From Homalodisca vitripennis (Eukaryota > Arthropoda > Insecta > Hemiptera > Cicadellidae): 64,000 nucleotides of DNA. The notes beneath the pieces are model-generated. The model searched no databases, was not told where the DNA came from, and saw nothing but the letters and a program-made list of their open reading frames with translations. Position numbers and translations under genes: made by a program. Location of the stretch: assembly GCF_021130785.1 (NCBI RefSeq), contig NW_025777460.1:1-64000 (forward strand). The letters are read 5' to 3'. Shown here piece after piece: positions 34,932 to 45,554 of this stretch. How positions within the stretch are numbered: position 1 is the stretch's first letter; the number at the start of each line of letters is the position of its first letter.

Positions 34932-35174
34932 GAATCTTCAGCTGACTGACAAAACAGTTTTACCTAGTGTTTTCTAGTCCGCTATTTTCTTCGAATTGTT
35001 TGTTCAAAAGTTTTATTTAAGTGTTTTTAATTATTGTTTTTAACTTTTTACCGTGTTTAGATTGTATTTGTTTGATTAATTCACAAGATTCGTTCACACA
35101 AGAAATTTGATGTTCAATTCAAATATTGTAAACAAAGGCTTAACCTAAAATGTTTTAAACCTACTCCTACCGCT

Positions 35175-36501
35175 ATGACAGCCAGCCAGGCTAATGAATT
35201 GTTCCCGCTCGGACAAAGTTCGACGTTAGACATGAATGAAATGCTAACTGTTCCTCTTCCCGATAACAACAACGACTTCGTGAATCCAAAAAAGCGACAT
35301 ATTACTAAAACTGCAAATGCTTCTCCACCTCCTAAGAAGTACTACCTCGATGTGAGTGAGATTCATTCAAAAAACCAATTCAAGATACTTGAACCAACCC
35401 ATACCAATGTTGCAGATCATAGCTACTGTCTTCCTTCCTCACAACAAGGACATGAAATGGAACAAGGATCTCCTGATGATATAAAGAAAAATAAATCACG
35501 ATCTAAGATCCCACCAATATTTTTGCGTGACGTAAATAACCACCAAGAAATAATAAAAGATATTAAGTGTAATGTAATATCAAGTTTCACAACTGAAATC
35601 AAAGCTAAATCGATCAAGATAAACCTAACAGAAATAAATGACTACAGGAAACTAACTAACTTTTATGAAACAAATCAAGTAAAGTTTTTCACGTTTAAAA
35701 CCTTCCCAGGACAAAAACCTTGAAGTGATCATTCGTAATGTTCCCTACTCTCTAACTGACGAAGAAATCAATCAAGAGTTATGTGACATGGGTTACCCGA
35801 CCATTAAAGTATCAAGATTGTTCAACAAAAACAAAAGTCCAATGCCACTCTGTTTTGTAGAGCTGGAGAATTCGGAAAGTGGTCGTGATATTATGAACCT
35901 TGAACAATTGTTTCACGCCATAGTTAAAGTGGAAATTAAAAGGAAGTCAAAAAACATCCCACAGTGTCTGAGATGCCAAGACTTTGGTCACACAAAAAAC
36001 TTCTGCAAACTGGACCCTCGCTGTGTGCGGTGCTCGGGATCCCATCTCTATTCAGACTGCCCGGTCAGTAAAGAAACCAAACCAGTGTGTGTTAACTGCG
36101 GCGAGGAACATACTTCAAATTACAGGAGGTGTAAATACTACCAGGGCATCAAGCAGAAATTGACCGGTCGCAAGAAATCCTCCATAGGGAACGACCAAGA
36201 ATCTCGTCCACAAGTTACAACGACACGACCCGAAAACTCAACGAACCTAGGGAAAACTCAACCAAAATCATCTCCACCTCGATCTCCGTTGAATATGAAC
36301 TCCCCCAGCTATGCTGAGGTGGCTCATCCGTCGTACATTCCTTCAACTGCAAACTCCGTAGAGGATCCACAATCTCTGGAAGCAGGTAACATCTCAGGTC
36401 TTGACGAAATAATAAGCAATGTAGTAAAAATACTCATACCCCAGTTGAAAAAGGTTATTCAGCAGGTTATTGCTTCTTTCTTTAAAAATGCCCGTGACTA
36501 A
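35175..36501 (+). pseudogene. LINE ORF1, RNA-binding zinc-knuckle protein
   Basis: Starts at ATG 35,175; the first 182 codons are hydrophilic, with a Lys-rich start, ending in FTFKTFPGQKP. A one-base shift near 35,710-35,720, in an A run, moves to the frame DKNLEVIIRNVPYSLTDEEI, an RRM-like part. Then follow three zinc knuckles: CLRCQDFGHTKNFC (35,965-36,006), CVRCSGSHLYSDC and CVNCGEEH-x6-C. The C-terminus is Ser/Pro-rich with a final amphipathic stretch, stopping at 36,499-36,501. Without the single shift it would be about 440 residues, normal for Jockey ORF1. It would coat the element RNA and guide it to the nucleus. Confidence 0.85.
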
Positions 36502-39217
36502 CAATCAGGCCCCAACTCTCTTTAAAAACTTAATTGTTCTCAATTGGAATGCCAATGGCTTGAAAGACAAAAAACATCTCTTTACAGATTTCCTAGTAAG
36601 ACATAATATAGATGTTGCATGTGTCACTGAAACTCACTTCCTGCCCAATGATAAATTTAAAATAAGTGGCTATTTCTATTTACAGACAGGACCGAGTGGC
36701 TCCTCATGCCTCTGGGGGTGTCGCAATTTTGATCAAAAGAAACATAAAACACCACGAATTTCTTGCTCCCCAGTTACAAAGTTTAGAAGCTGTTTCCATA
36801 AAAATAATTTTACAAAATGGACTCAACTTTTCATTAGTATCAGCATACTTACCTCCTAACAAACGTTTTGTTGATGAAGATTTTAATAGGATTCTCTATA
36901 ATAATAGTCCTACTATTTTAATGGGAGATCTAAAACAGTAAAAACACTTTATGGGGATGTCGCACTAATAACCCAAAGGGTAATAAATTGAATGACTACT
37001 TGATGCGTACAACTATTAATATATCTGCTCCTGTAGAACCAACATTTTATCCGTGGCAGAGAAACCAGCAACCTGACATATTAGATATTGTTTTGTTTAA
37101 TAATTTCAATGAAACCGATAGTACAGCAAACCTTATGCGAGTTAACGTCTGACCACTTACCAGTAATTGTAACTTTTTCAATTAAACCCGATTTTACCAA
37201 TCCTCCATTGAAACTAATAAATGGTAAAGTTGACTGGGCTGTATTTCATAACGAATTAGAAACTAATATTATCTTGCCGAATTGTTTACAGTCTTTCGAA
37301 GATATTGACAACTGTGTACTACAATTCACTGAGCTGATTAAAAATTCGGTTAAAAAAGCAGTCGCAAAACAATCACAAACCATGTTTTGTCCTAATCGCC
37401 CTCCGCAAAGAATTCTTAATTTAATTAAAGAAAAACATGTTTTTAGGAGACGGTGGCAGAGACACAGGCATCCAGAAGATCGCATGCAGCTTAACAGGGC
37501 TCATCAGGAAAATAAAATCAGAATTAGATATTTTCAAAATTAATGACTATCAGAAATATTTGAGTGAAAATAAACCCAGGCGATAGTTCAATGTGGCTGG
37601 CAACCAAAAGAATTCTCAGAACGCCTTCTACGATCCCTCCCCTTCAACAAGGCCAGGAGACGTACCAGAGTGACTCTGAAAAATGTGAGGTTTTTGCGAA
37701 TTATTTTGAAAATGCTTTTTCCCCTAACCCTACTGTTAATTTGCAAACTGAAGATGAAGTCAACAGGTTTTTAAATAGCACAATCTTATCTGCTGAGCTT
37801 CCCACTCAGTATATCTCAACATCTGAAATTAGAAATGTTATCCAATACCTACCGTTGAGGAAAGCTCCTGGGTATGACTTGATAAACAAACTTAATATTA
37901 AAAGGAACTCCCGCCAACAGCCCATCAGCTATTAAAAACTTTATTTAATGCATGCCTACACGTTGGTTACTTTCCTAAATCCTGGAAACATGCTGAAGTT
38001 ATTGTTATCCACAAGCCCGGTAAGCCTGTTAGAAATCCCTCTAGTTACAGACCCATCAGCCTACTACCCACTCTGGCAAAAGTATTTGAAAAGCTAATAC
38101 AGAAGAGACTATGCAGATTCATTGAAGATGCTCAATGTATTCCTCCCCACCAATTCGGTTTTAGGGCAAAAACATTCTACTACGCAGCAACTTGCGAGGT
38201 TAACACAAAACAATAGTGCAAAGGGTTTGAAAATAAAAGACACTCTGCTGCTTTGTTTCTGGATGTTGCTCAGGCCTTTGACAAAGTATGGCACAAAGGC
38301 CTTCTGTATAAGCTATTTCAAACTGGACTTCCAAATTACTTGCAAAACATCATCGAATCATTTTTAGAAAACCGGACTTTTTCAGTTAAAAATAAATTCT
38401 ACTCATTCCACTGTTCGACAGATCCGGGCTGGTGTGCCACAAGGCTCAATTTTAGGACCTATCCTGTTTAATATGTTCATGCATGACCTACCCATTCCAG
38501 CTCATTCTACGCTTGCTCTTTTCGCTGATGACACTGCCTTGATTTCCCAACATCAAGACATTGACACAGCAGTTGACATGCTTCAGACTGATACAGACCT
38601 ACTGTTGGATTGGTTCGTTAATTGGAAAATCGCACTTAACCCTCTAAAATGTGAAGCGAAAATATTATTTTCGCTAAGAAAATTCAATCCCTTAAGGAAT
38701 ATAGAAATTCAAGATAACATCATACCATGGAATGAAAATGACAGAACTGTTAAATATTTGGGTGTCTTATTAGACTCTAAACTTACTTATAAACAGCACA
38801 TAAATTCAAAATTAAATCAAGCAAACACAAGATTGGCACAAATGTACCCAATTATCAATAGAAGATCATCTCTTAAACTTAAATGCGCTCTTTTAATCTA
38901 CCAAGGAATATTCAGACCCCTCTTAACTTATGCTTGTCCAGTTTGGGGTCCTTGCCTCCATAAATCAAAAAATGAACAAACTTCAAGTATTCCAAAACAA
39001 GTTTTTGAGAATAGCAACAAATTCTCCATGGTTTGTTAGAAACCGACAGATTCATAATGAATTAGAAATTCCGACCATCTGTGACTACATCCGAAAACTA
39101 AGTGCTACATTTCTAGAAACTCTGGACCAATCAACAGGTGCTGTCCATTTTAACATTGGCCAAAGAACTGTCAACAGAAGACTGAAAGCACGTCTTGTTC
39201 AAGACATTTTATTATAA
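36488..39217 (+). pseudogene. LINE ORF2, endonuclease / reverse transcriptase
   Basis: Its ATG at 36,488 overlaps the end of ORF1 by 14 bases. The endonuclease has WNANGL near 36,545, TETH (36,626-36,637), MGDL near 36,919 (a damaged GDFN) and SDHLP (37,148). The RT has YRPISLLPTLAKVFEKLIQK near 38,050, QFGFRAKHSTTQQL near 38,153, LDVAQAFDKVWHKGL near 38,256, PQGSILGPILFN from 38,437, FADD at 38,521-38,532 and KYLGVLLD near 38,755. A C-terminal ACPVWG block follows near 38,935. Frames change near 36,690, 36,940, 37,550, 37,900, 38,220, 38,420 and 38,970, so no protein is made. It would nick and reverse-transcribe at the target. Confidence 0.9.
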
Positions 39218-39395
39218 TTTGAAACTTACATTGTTTGTCAAGTACTAATTTTATTGTTTATTTTCTGTTAACTGTATTATGTTATAGGGTGTCTCCATTG
39301 GAGCAAACCCACTAATGTTAATATTTCTATGTTCTTCTGTTCTCTATGATTCAAACTTCTGTGTATAATTATTTACTTGTAGTAATTGAACCAGA

Positions 39396-39433
39396 AATAA
39401 AGCTTTTGAAAAAAAAAAAAAAAAAAAAAAAAA
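39396..39433 (+). terminator. LINE poly(A) signal and tail
   Basis: AATAAA at 39,396-39,401, then GCTTTTG and an uninterrupted A run to 39,433. Confidence 0.9.
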
Positions 39434-39444
39434 CACTTATAGTT
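39434..39444 (+). repeat. LINE target-site duplication, right
   Basis: Second copy of CACTTATAGTT, right after the poly(A) tail; the Helitron sequence resumes here. Confidence 0.85.
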
Positions 39445-40040
39445 TTTAAAGCATAGAGTAAGCTTAAGAGAAACGACAAATTTTGTTTAAACTGTTTTTT
39501 GCAATCACTGTTAAACATAGACTTTACTATCCAGATAATACAATTCAAATTTGACGTAAAAATTCACCTTTAACTGCAATATTTATTTAATATAAACCAT
39601 GCTCATGCTTGATCAGAAGAGTAATGCAGATATCATAATTACTATCTTACGTTGGCTACAAATATAAAGAATGTTATAAAAATCAACCTTAGTTGTTTTT
39701 TTTTGACAGAAGTATGGTTCTCAAAACTCCGTGTGTACATATTCTCTCGATCGAGACAACAAAGCAAGCTCAATCTTGGCATCGGAGATATAACTAATTT
39801 AATCTAAAATTTATTATAGTAAAAAAAAAAATTTACTAAGTAATATAAGGACTTCGGTTCTTAAGATTTGCGTGCGAAGCCGTGGGTAACAGCTAGATAG
39901 AGGCAGGAATATGGTACATACCTTCATAATACGCCCAAGAGGCTCACGATGGAACGACTATCAATTATCTCAGCAATGTTTAGAATGTGATAGGAAAAGA
40001 ATAAGTGAATATAGTGTACTGTTTTCAACGGGAAAATTGC

Positions 40041-40109
40041 GTGCGAAGCCGCGGGCAACTTTTGCAAAAAATTATTGAAATGCGCAGCAAAGCGCGCCGG
40101 GCCCGCTAG
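40041..40109 (+). other. Helitron 3' end with hairpin
   Basis: GCGTGCGAAGCCGCGGGCAA, a short spacer, the GCGC/GCGC hairpin, and GGGCCCGCTAG. A similar GCGTGCGAAGCCGTGGGTAA ...CAGCTAG lies 170 bp upstream, ending near 39,895, without the hairpin. Confidence 0.75.
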
Positions 40110-40384
40110 TATAGCTATAATTTACGTTGGTATTTATCGTCGTATATTTATTTATTTATTATATAATGTTTTGGTGTTTAAATAAAATTGTATAATACAT
40201 ATTTCGCAAATAAATGACATTGCTTAGTGACCCTGACCCAAACAAATAGTTACTTCCAAAACTTTCACTAAAACAATACTTAGAATTATAAGTATCTAGG
40301 GGAGTAACACGTGCTAGAGCCCTGTTAATCGTAGTGGGGAACCCCTGCACACTGAGCAGAGACCGATGCTGGCCCTATTATTAT
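40110..40384. repeat. Right half of the split module
   Basis: Continues the match to 20,168-20,370. At 40,296-40,375 an 80-bp GC-richer piece is inserted relative to that paralogue, with TAT on both sides. Confidence 0.75.
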
Positions 40385-41040
40385 ACTGTAGCCGACAGTA
40401 GTCTATATCGGCAGGGATTAACTTTAGTGGATAGTGGTCTCCCCGGCAAGATGACATAACAGAAGTGGGAAGGGGACTTGTGGACTATGGCAGGAAAAAA
40501 GTTCTCAGAAGAGCAGAGACACGTTCTGCACACGTTCTTTCCTTTCTTGACAACCCCGGTGACCACCGAGCTACGAGGATCATCTTCCTCGATAGTCCCG
40601 GGAATTGTGGCAAAACTTCCCTAATTCGTGTCATACTGCACAAGTGTGTAGTTGTCGTGATGTTGCACGACAACTCCACACACAGAGGTTCTTTCCTGGC
40701 CAGCCAGAAGCCCGGACCTCAACCCTATTGAGAATGTCTGGAATACTATGGTGATAAGATTAGCAAAGCAGAAACCAAGAAACAAAGAGGAACTGAGCTT
40801 CATGGTTGCGACCATCTGGCGCCAAATCAACAAGGCCGAATGTGTCAAGCTCATTGACACCATGCCGGACCGGGCGCACTTGTCGCTAGCTCGGGCATCG
40901 CTGCCGGGAATATGCCTGGAGATTCAACAGCTCACAGCATGTTCCGGCTTCAGGACGATATCGGCTCTAGTATTTGAAACCAAAACAACGGGTCCCAGCG
41001 CGCAGAACTGATCAGAGCTGAACAGCTCATCGTGTGAGAA
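40385..41040 (+). pseudogene. Helitron helicase fragment, interrupted
   Basis: Twin of the 20.4-kb copy. Before the break: AETRSAHVLSFLDNPGDH and FLDSPGNCGKTSLIRVI, where GNCGKTS keeps the Walker A Gly-Lys-Thr but the first part is changed (near 40,595-40,625). The sequence breaks at GTTGCAC (40,668), is filled by a transposase scrap, and resumes at GCACTTGTCGC (40,876) with the SLARASLPG frame, which is the shifted SSGIAAGNMPGD block, then MFRLQDDIG and RAEQLIV, where Walker B is destroyed by a TGA. Dead. Confidence 0.8.
40669..40875 (+). pseudogene. Tc1-family transposase C-terminal scrap
   Basis: From 40,697 the frame reads WPARSPDLNPIENVWNTM, VIRLAKQKPRNKEEL and IDTMPDR, the canonical Tc1 C-terminus with the third catalytic Glu in NPIE (40,730-40,732). 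In front, HDNSTHR resembles the segment holding the second catalytic Asp, but the linker is too short and shifted. No TA duplication or terminal repeats. The piece sits between two GCAC words of the host helicase, so it arrived as filler, not by transposition. Confidence 0.8.
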
Positions 41041-42079
41041 GGGACTAAAGTGTGAATAGACTAATGTCTAAAAGTGAAAGAAAGAATAGATCAGAGAATT
41101 AAATACAAGTAAATCTGATTCTGAACAACTTTGAGGGGAAAAGAAGAAGATATCCACTCAATTTGTTTGTTAAGGACCTATTATATATAAAAATATGGAT
41201 CCTGGAAATAGAAGGGTGGCTTTAAGAGGCTGTATGGGAGTCACTCTTGTCTCGACAGCTCGGGATGATAAAGCCAAAATACAAACTGCAACAACTAGAG
41301 GGTACTTACAGAATAATGCTATTTTAGCATTACCTCCTGATTTCATGAATGTGACCTTTCTTTTCATCAAAAAGAGGGATCAAGATAACTTGGCTCAACA
41401 TTTTAAGAGGCTATTGGTTTTGATTTTTGGATGGAGAACCTTCTAACTTTACTAGCTTAATGTTAGCAACATCACTACAAGGGTTGCATCGCTACTTTTT
41501 CCGTAGCCTTTGTTAATAGGAGAAAATAAGTTTGTACATATCACTGGAAACTACAGGAGAAAACAATACTACACATAAAATAAAAAATGATTTCTTAAAT
41601 ATCAACAGCAAGGCCGAAATCACGAATGTAGCAACACTTGACATGATGCGAACTGAAAGACGTTGAGGTGTTTTTGAGTCTATTGCTGTGAACATACTCT
41701 ATCTCAAGAATAACTTAACAATCGAAATTATATTATTTTTATTTAAAAAAGTAAATAAATGTGTATTATAATGTCTAGGTGGGTAATATAGATTTGTTAA
41801 TATATATACCTTACAAATTTGTTGTATAATAAATATTCTACGTAAATTGCACTAGTGATATGCAATACAGGTTTTCATACTTGTTTAGATTTTATGTTTA
41901 TTCGTAATGTTTTTGTGTGGTTGATTTCTTTACATGTCTATTTAAATATTTATTTTGACTTTTTTAATGCGTTTCTTTTAATAACATTTCAATAAAAATT
42001 ATTAGGTACATATAATCTTGGCAAATAAAGAAATTCAAATTACGGAAAAAACGCCTTTCTAGCTGCAGTCACTGAAGAC
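41041..42079. other. AT-rich region with one unassigned frame
   Basis: 41,195-41,446 is an 83-codon frame starting MDPGNRRVALRGCMGVTLVS and ending FGWRTF, somewhat GC-richer than its surroundings; I do not recognise it and find no second copy. 41,520-41,570 shows a word shared with module T (ACATATCACTGGAAACTACA). The rest is A/T-rich. Confidence 0.35.
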
Positions 42080-42510
42080 CGAGGGAACAAATAGAGTGAG
42101 AACTTTGCTGCCACAATGCACTCAGTGACTACAGTATACATTACACACCAAAGTGGAAGTCTACAGGGACCTCAAGCGTAGCAAGTATTTATTGTTACAA
42201 AAGATAATTGACGAAGGGTACTTATTAAGGACAACCATGCGGTGAATGCTAACATGAGGGGGGTAAAAAGGATTTTCTTCAGATTAGATCTGACAACAAG
42301 AATTAAATAAATGTGCTAACGGACGTTAGAGATAGGTTAACATCAATAGGGTTTCTCGATATTACTGTTTCAGCAATAAACATGTCTTCTACCAACATCT
42401 CATCTATGACACGTGCTGGTACACCTCAGCGGCCAACATGTAGCAAACCCACACAGAAACCAGAAAAGCGAAAAAAACAGCAGTATCTCATATTTTGTCT
42501 CGAACATTTT
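42080..42510 (+). repeat. Duplicated coding-like segment, better copy
   Basis: Partner of 21,370-21,900. The frame 42,313-42,555 reads LTDVRDRLTSIGFLDITVSA, then TSSMTRAG-like Ser/Thr-rich sequence and a basic KPEKRKKQQ end. Upstream pieces in other frames include AATMHSVTTVYITHQSGSLQ. It is probably a decayed exon of an unknown protein. Confidence 0.4.
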
Positions 42511-43439
42511 TTCAAATTAGAATTTATACACATATACTTAAAAAATCTAAAATAATTGACTCATGTTTCAGCATATAATATTTCATGAGGATAATTAGTA
42601 TGTACTGTAAAATAGTTGAATCATTTTAAAATAAACAAATACATGATTTGATGACATGGCCAAACACTAAGAAACTTAAATAGCTAATTACGTTAAGAAC
42701 TACTTAACATCAAGATGGTTTTCATCGTGACCTTTGTTCTGGCAATCTAGAAATATTTACAAATATTGTTACTACCTTTGTGGCCAATAATTGCCAATCT
42801 CTGTGTGACCAGAGACATGAAAAAGCTTCAGTAAAACATAACAGCAATATACGCATAATATGATGAAATGATCAAAAAAGGATTAAAATAACAACTGGGC
42901 AATGAAAGGCATAAAAATGTACTTGTTATATTTTTCACTTAACGCAACATTGACCAAAGCCTTTTACATTAATCAAAACACGAAATCGATATCACGACTT
43001 GGACACGATTACAAGATATAGCCGTTACAATTATTTTAACAGCAGGTGAAATATGACAGCGAGTACCTGTGACAGAAACAATAGTCTGGAACCTGGGGTG
43101 AGAAAACAGCAGCTAAAACAAGTACTTTTATACAAAACACGTAGTAGGGTTAGTTGCACCATTCGTAACTCGAGAATGGCTATACAGATTATAATGAGCT
43201 CTGATATATGGGATTCGCCTCCGCCTCGGGTAGCAAAATTAAAGAAAAATATATTATTATGTAATACTCCTGACTATCCACTGTTTACATATTTCCTTTG
43301 TGTTCGATCTAATGTAGTTATTAAATTTTTTAAACTATTTTATTACGAGGTGAGAATTTTTATTATGTATTTATCTATCGTTATTTAATTATATGCAAAA
43401 GACAGTTTATTCAGAGCAGATAGGGCTACTGAATGAACT
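42511..43439. other. AT-rich sequence, no gene supported
   Basis: A 111-codon frame at 43,053-43,388 exists but its composition is A/T-driven, and it is neither conserved elsewhere in the window nor recognisable. Confidence 0.4.
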
Positions 43440-44130
43440 ACTTAATGCTCAACGTGATGGTCTGGCAGGAAGGCAGGTTTAGAGTGTCATCGCAGGAGAC
43501 TAGACAGTTCAGGGTGAGGGTGGGACACAGCCTGGTAAAGTATACCTCCTGAGTATGTTACTAGTGGGCCCAGGTACATGAAGATACATTACGAGAACGC
43601 GATGGCACTCGTCACAAGCCTGGGTTCACCAACGTACTTCCTTATGTTCACGTACAGAGCGAGTTGGGAGGAGAACAAGAGAGCGTGACCTAACGCCAGA
43701 GGATGCAGTGACCCTAGCACGGCTCGCAGACTTTTCAAGATACAACTTCTGGAGTTTTCTCCGAGATCTGCGGAGCTGAGCGATGTTCGGCTGCCCGAGC
43801 TATACCGCCTACGTCTTTGAAATGCAAATGAGGGGCCTTCCACACCCCCTAATTGTGTTCAAGATTGATGGAGACGGTTCAGTACAAGCGGACGAAATCG
43901 ACTCTGTAATCCGCGTGGAAATCCCCTCGGAAGAAGAAGCTAGTGCAAGAATTAGGAAGATGCTGTTTAGTACATGATCCACGGTCCTTGTGGCACAGAT
44001 CATCGCACTAACTTCCTGTGCTGGGACGAAGTGAAGGGTCACTGCACTAAGTTTTATCGTAAGCCTTCTTGCCAGACCACTCAGTAGACGAAAGAGATTT
44101 GCACAGGGCACACGGAATTACGGAAACACC
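43440..44130 (+). pseudogene. Helitron Rep N-terminal and HUH fragment
   Basis: The longest Rep stretch here. From about 43,450 pieces such as QRDGLAGRQ and VIAGD precede SGPRYMKIHYENAMALVTSL, GSPTYFLMFTYRASWEENKR (43,570-43,688), the Rep block before HUH. After a stop: DPSTARRLFKI, then AMFGCPSYTAYVFEMQMRGL, PHPLIVFKIDGDGSVQ; the HUH site at 43,843-43,851 reads His-Pro-Leu. MIHGPCGTDHRTNFLCWDEV and CTKFYRKPSCQTTQ follow in another frame. The Tyr motif and helicase are absent. Dead. Confidence 0.8.
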
Positions 44131-44189
44131 GGTCAAATTACGTCACGCAACAGGTCTGTTACTGTTCGCGATGAATGGGTTGTTCCTTA

Positions 44190-45109
44190 TAACGCCGCAC
44201 AATAGCTGAAATATGAAGCCCACATTAACTTGGAGCTTGCTTGCTAGATGAAGGGTGGATCACTTCAAAACTCCACCGTCACTCAGTTGGTGTTACAGAT
44301 AAGTGTAGATAAGCTAGATAAGTGTTTACAGATTTGTTAATAATATATAATTCAAATTTGTTGTATAACAAATATTCTACTTAAATTATACTACTGATAT
44401 GCAATAAATGTTTTTGTACTTGTTTAATATTTCTATGTATTCTTAATATGTTTTTCTGTAATTGATTTTTTAACTAAATCGTAATGCTTAATATTGGCAA
44501 TTTCAAACACACGTAAAAATATGTGTAATAAGGTAATTAAAAAATTGTTTTCGAAATTTTATATATTACTATTTTATATATTTTTAATAAGTTGTAAAAC
44601 TAATTTTCTATTTAAAATTGTAGATATGTAATACATGTTTGTCTGTATAATTGTTCCATTTTGGAGGATATCCAGCCACACATTATTGAGCGCATTCCTG
44701 AGAACCGTACAACCCATGGAGTGATCTAAAGAACATTTAGGTGTCTAAAAATTGTTCGCAAACGAAACAATACAGAAAGAGTGAGAATACTGAGACACCT
44801 AGGATAAACAAAAAGGTTCCTCAAAAAAATGTAGAACCAGGTGTTTTAATTTCATCTTAAAAAAGTTCAAATTGTCAAATTGATATAAATATTCAAATGT
44901 CCATGTGCAATAAATACTTTGAATTTGAATATACCTATAAAAACTTTCCTAATCGAATGTGCATCGTTTCTCAGAAATTATTTCTTTTACGTCAAATTGA
45001 CAAAATAATGCCGGTAGACCACAATCAATTACACTCAAGAACATTGCTGCTCGTTCCAATTTTTTGGGGCTCCACGGCTAAGCCGAAATATTTCAATAAA
45101 TCTATGTAA
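44190..45109. repeat. Duplicated module paired with 57.3-58.4 kb
   Basis: Opens with a Rep scrap in which the Tyr motif is deleted: GATGAAGGGTGGATCACTTC is kept but the preceding catalytic codons are gone. Then comes module M and the GGAGGATATCCAGCCACAC word. No gene. Confidence 0.7.
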
Positions 45110-45554
45110 CAGGTATAATCGTATGTGGACATAGCTGGAGTTAAGCTGATGAATCATAATCACCACGGCTTCTTTTACCATCGCATGTTGTTCTATAGAA
45201 CTCAAACAGTATTGCAGAATAAAATCAAAATTAATATTTATATTTAATTTCTGAAGGCAATGGCTAATTAGATCTAACAACTGTTTAATGTGAACTAAAG
45301 TGTTATATCCTTTATCACGAAATTGTAAAATATGTTCCTACTCTTTTGTGGACAAAGAACAACATAACTGGTACTGTATATTTACATACCGTTATCTTAA
45401 AACACGTTATTCTACATTACTAAGTACTACATACAATTTTAAAAAATTTAAATATTATTATATCATATCACTATACTATAGTTTATAAATGATATTTTCA
45501 TATCGTACTTAATTAATCGTCTTTCTGCAATTGTTTTCTGTGAGATCACTTCTT
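45110..45554. repeat. Left flank of the 2.8-kb transposon, copy of 24.1-24.5 kb
   Basis: Near-identical to 24,090-24,541. CTT at 45,552-45,554 is the left target duplication. Confidence 0.8.

Larger units (their letters stand above)
34932..39433 (+). mobile_element. Jockey-type LINE, near full length, inactivated
   Basis: A 4.5-kb element flanked by an 11-12 bp duplication and ending in a poly(A) tail. It has a 5' untranslated region of about 240 bp, ORF1 with three zinc knuckles, an overlapping ORF2 with an AP-like endonuclease and RT, AATAAA and about 24 A residues. Gag-like CCHC ORF1 plus EN-RT without RNase H fits the Jockey clade. At least one frameshift in ORF1 and about six in ORF2 inactivate it, yet the ends are intact, so it inserted whole and rather recently compared with its neighbours. 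Confidence 0.9.
34669..40109 (+). mobile_element. Non-autonomous Helitron interrupted by a LINE
   Basis: The 5' end is TCTATATATATAAAAATGAA at 34,669, a familiar Helitron-type start. The 3' end is CTAG at 40,106-40,109 followed by T, preceded by a GCGC-AGCAAA-GCGC hairpin at 40,082-40,095. The flanks match the uninterrupted paralogue at 20,150 with no target duplication and an A/T junction, as Helitrons do. Without the LINE and its duplicated target the element is about 930 bp and has no Rep or helicase, so it depends on an enzyme from elsewhere. Its termini cannot be linked to the RepHel relics in the window. Confidence 0.8.

Noticed and set aside
43053..43388. 111-codon frame as a gene
   Set aside because: A/T-driven composition, no recognised domain, no conserved copy and no supporting context.
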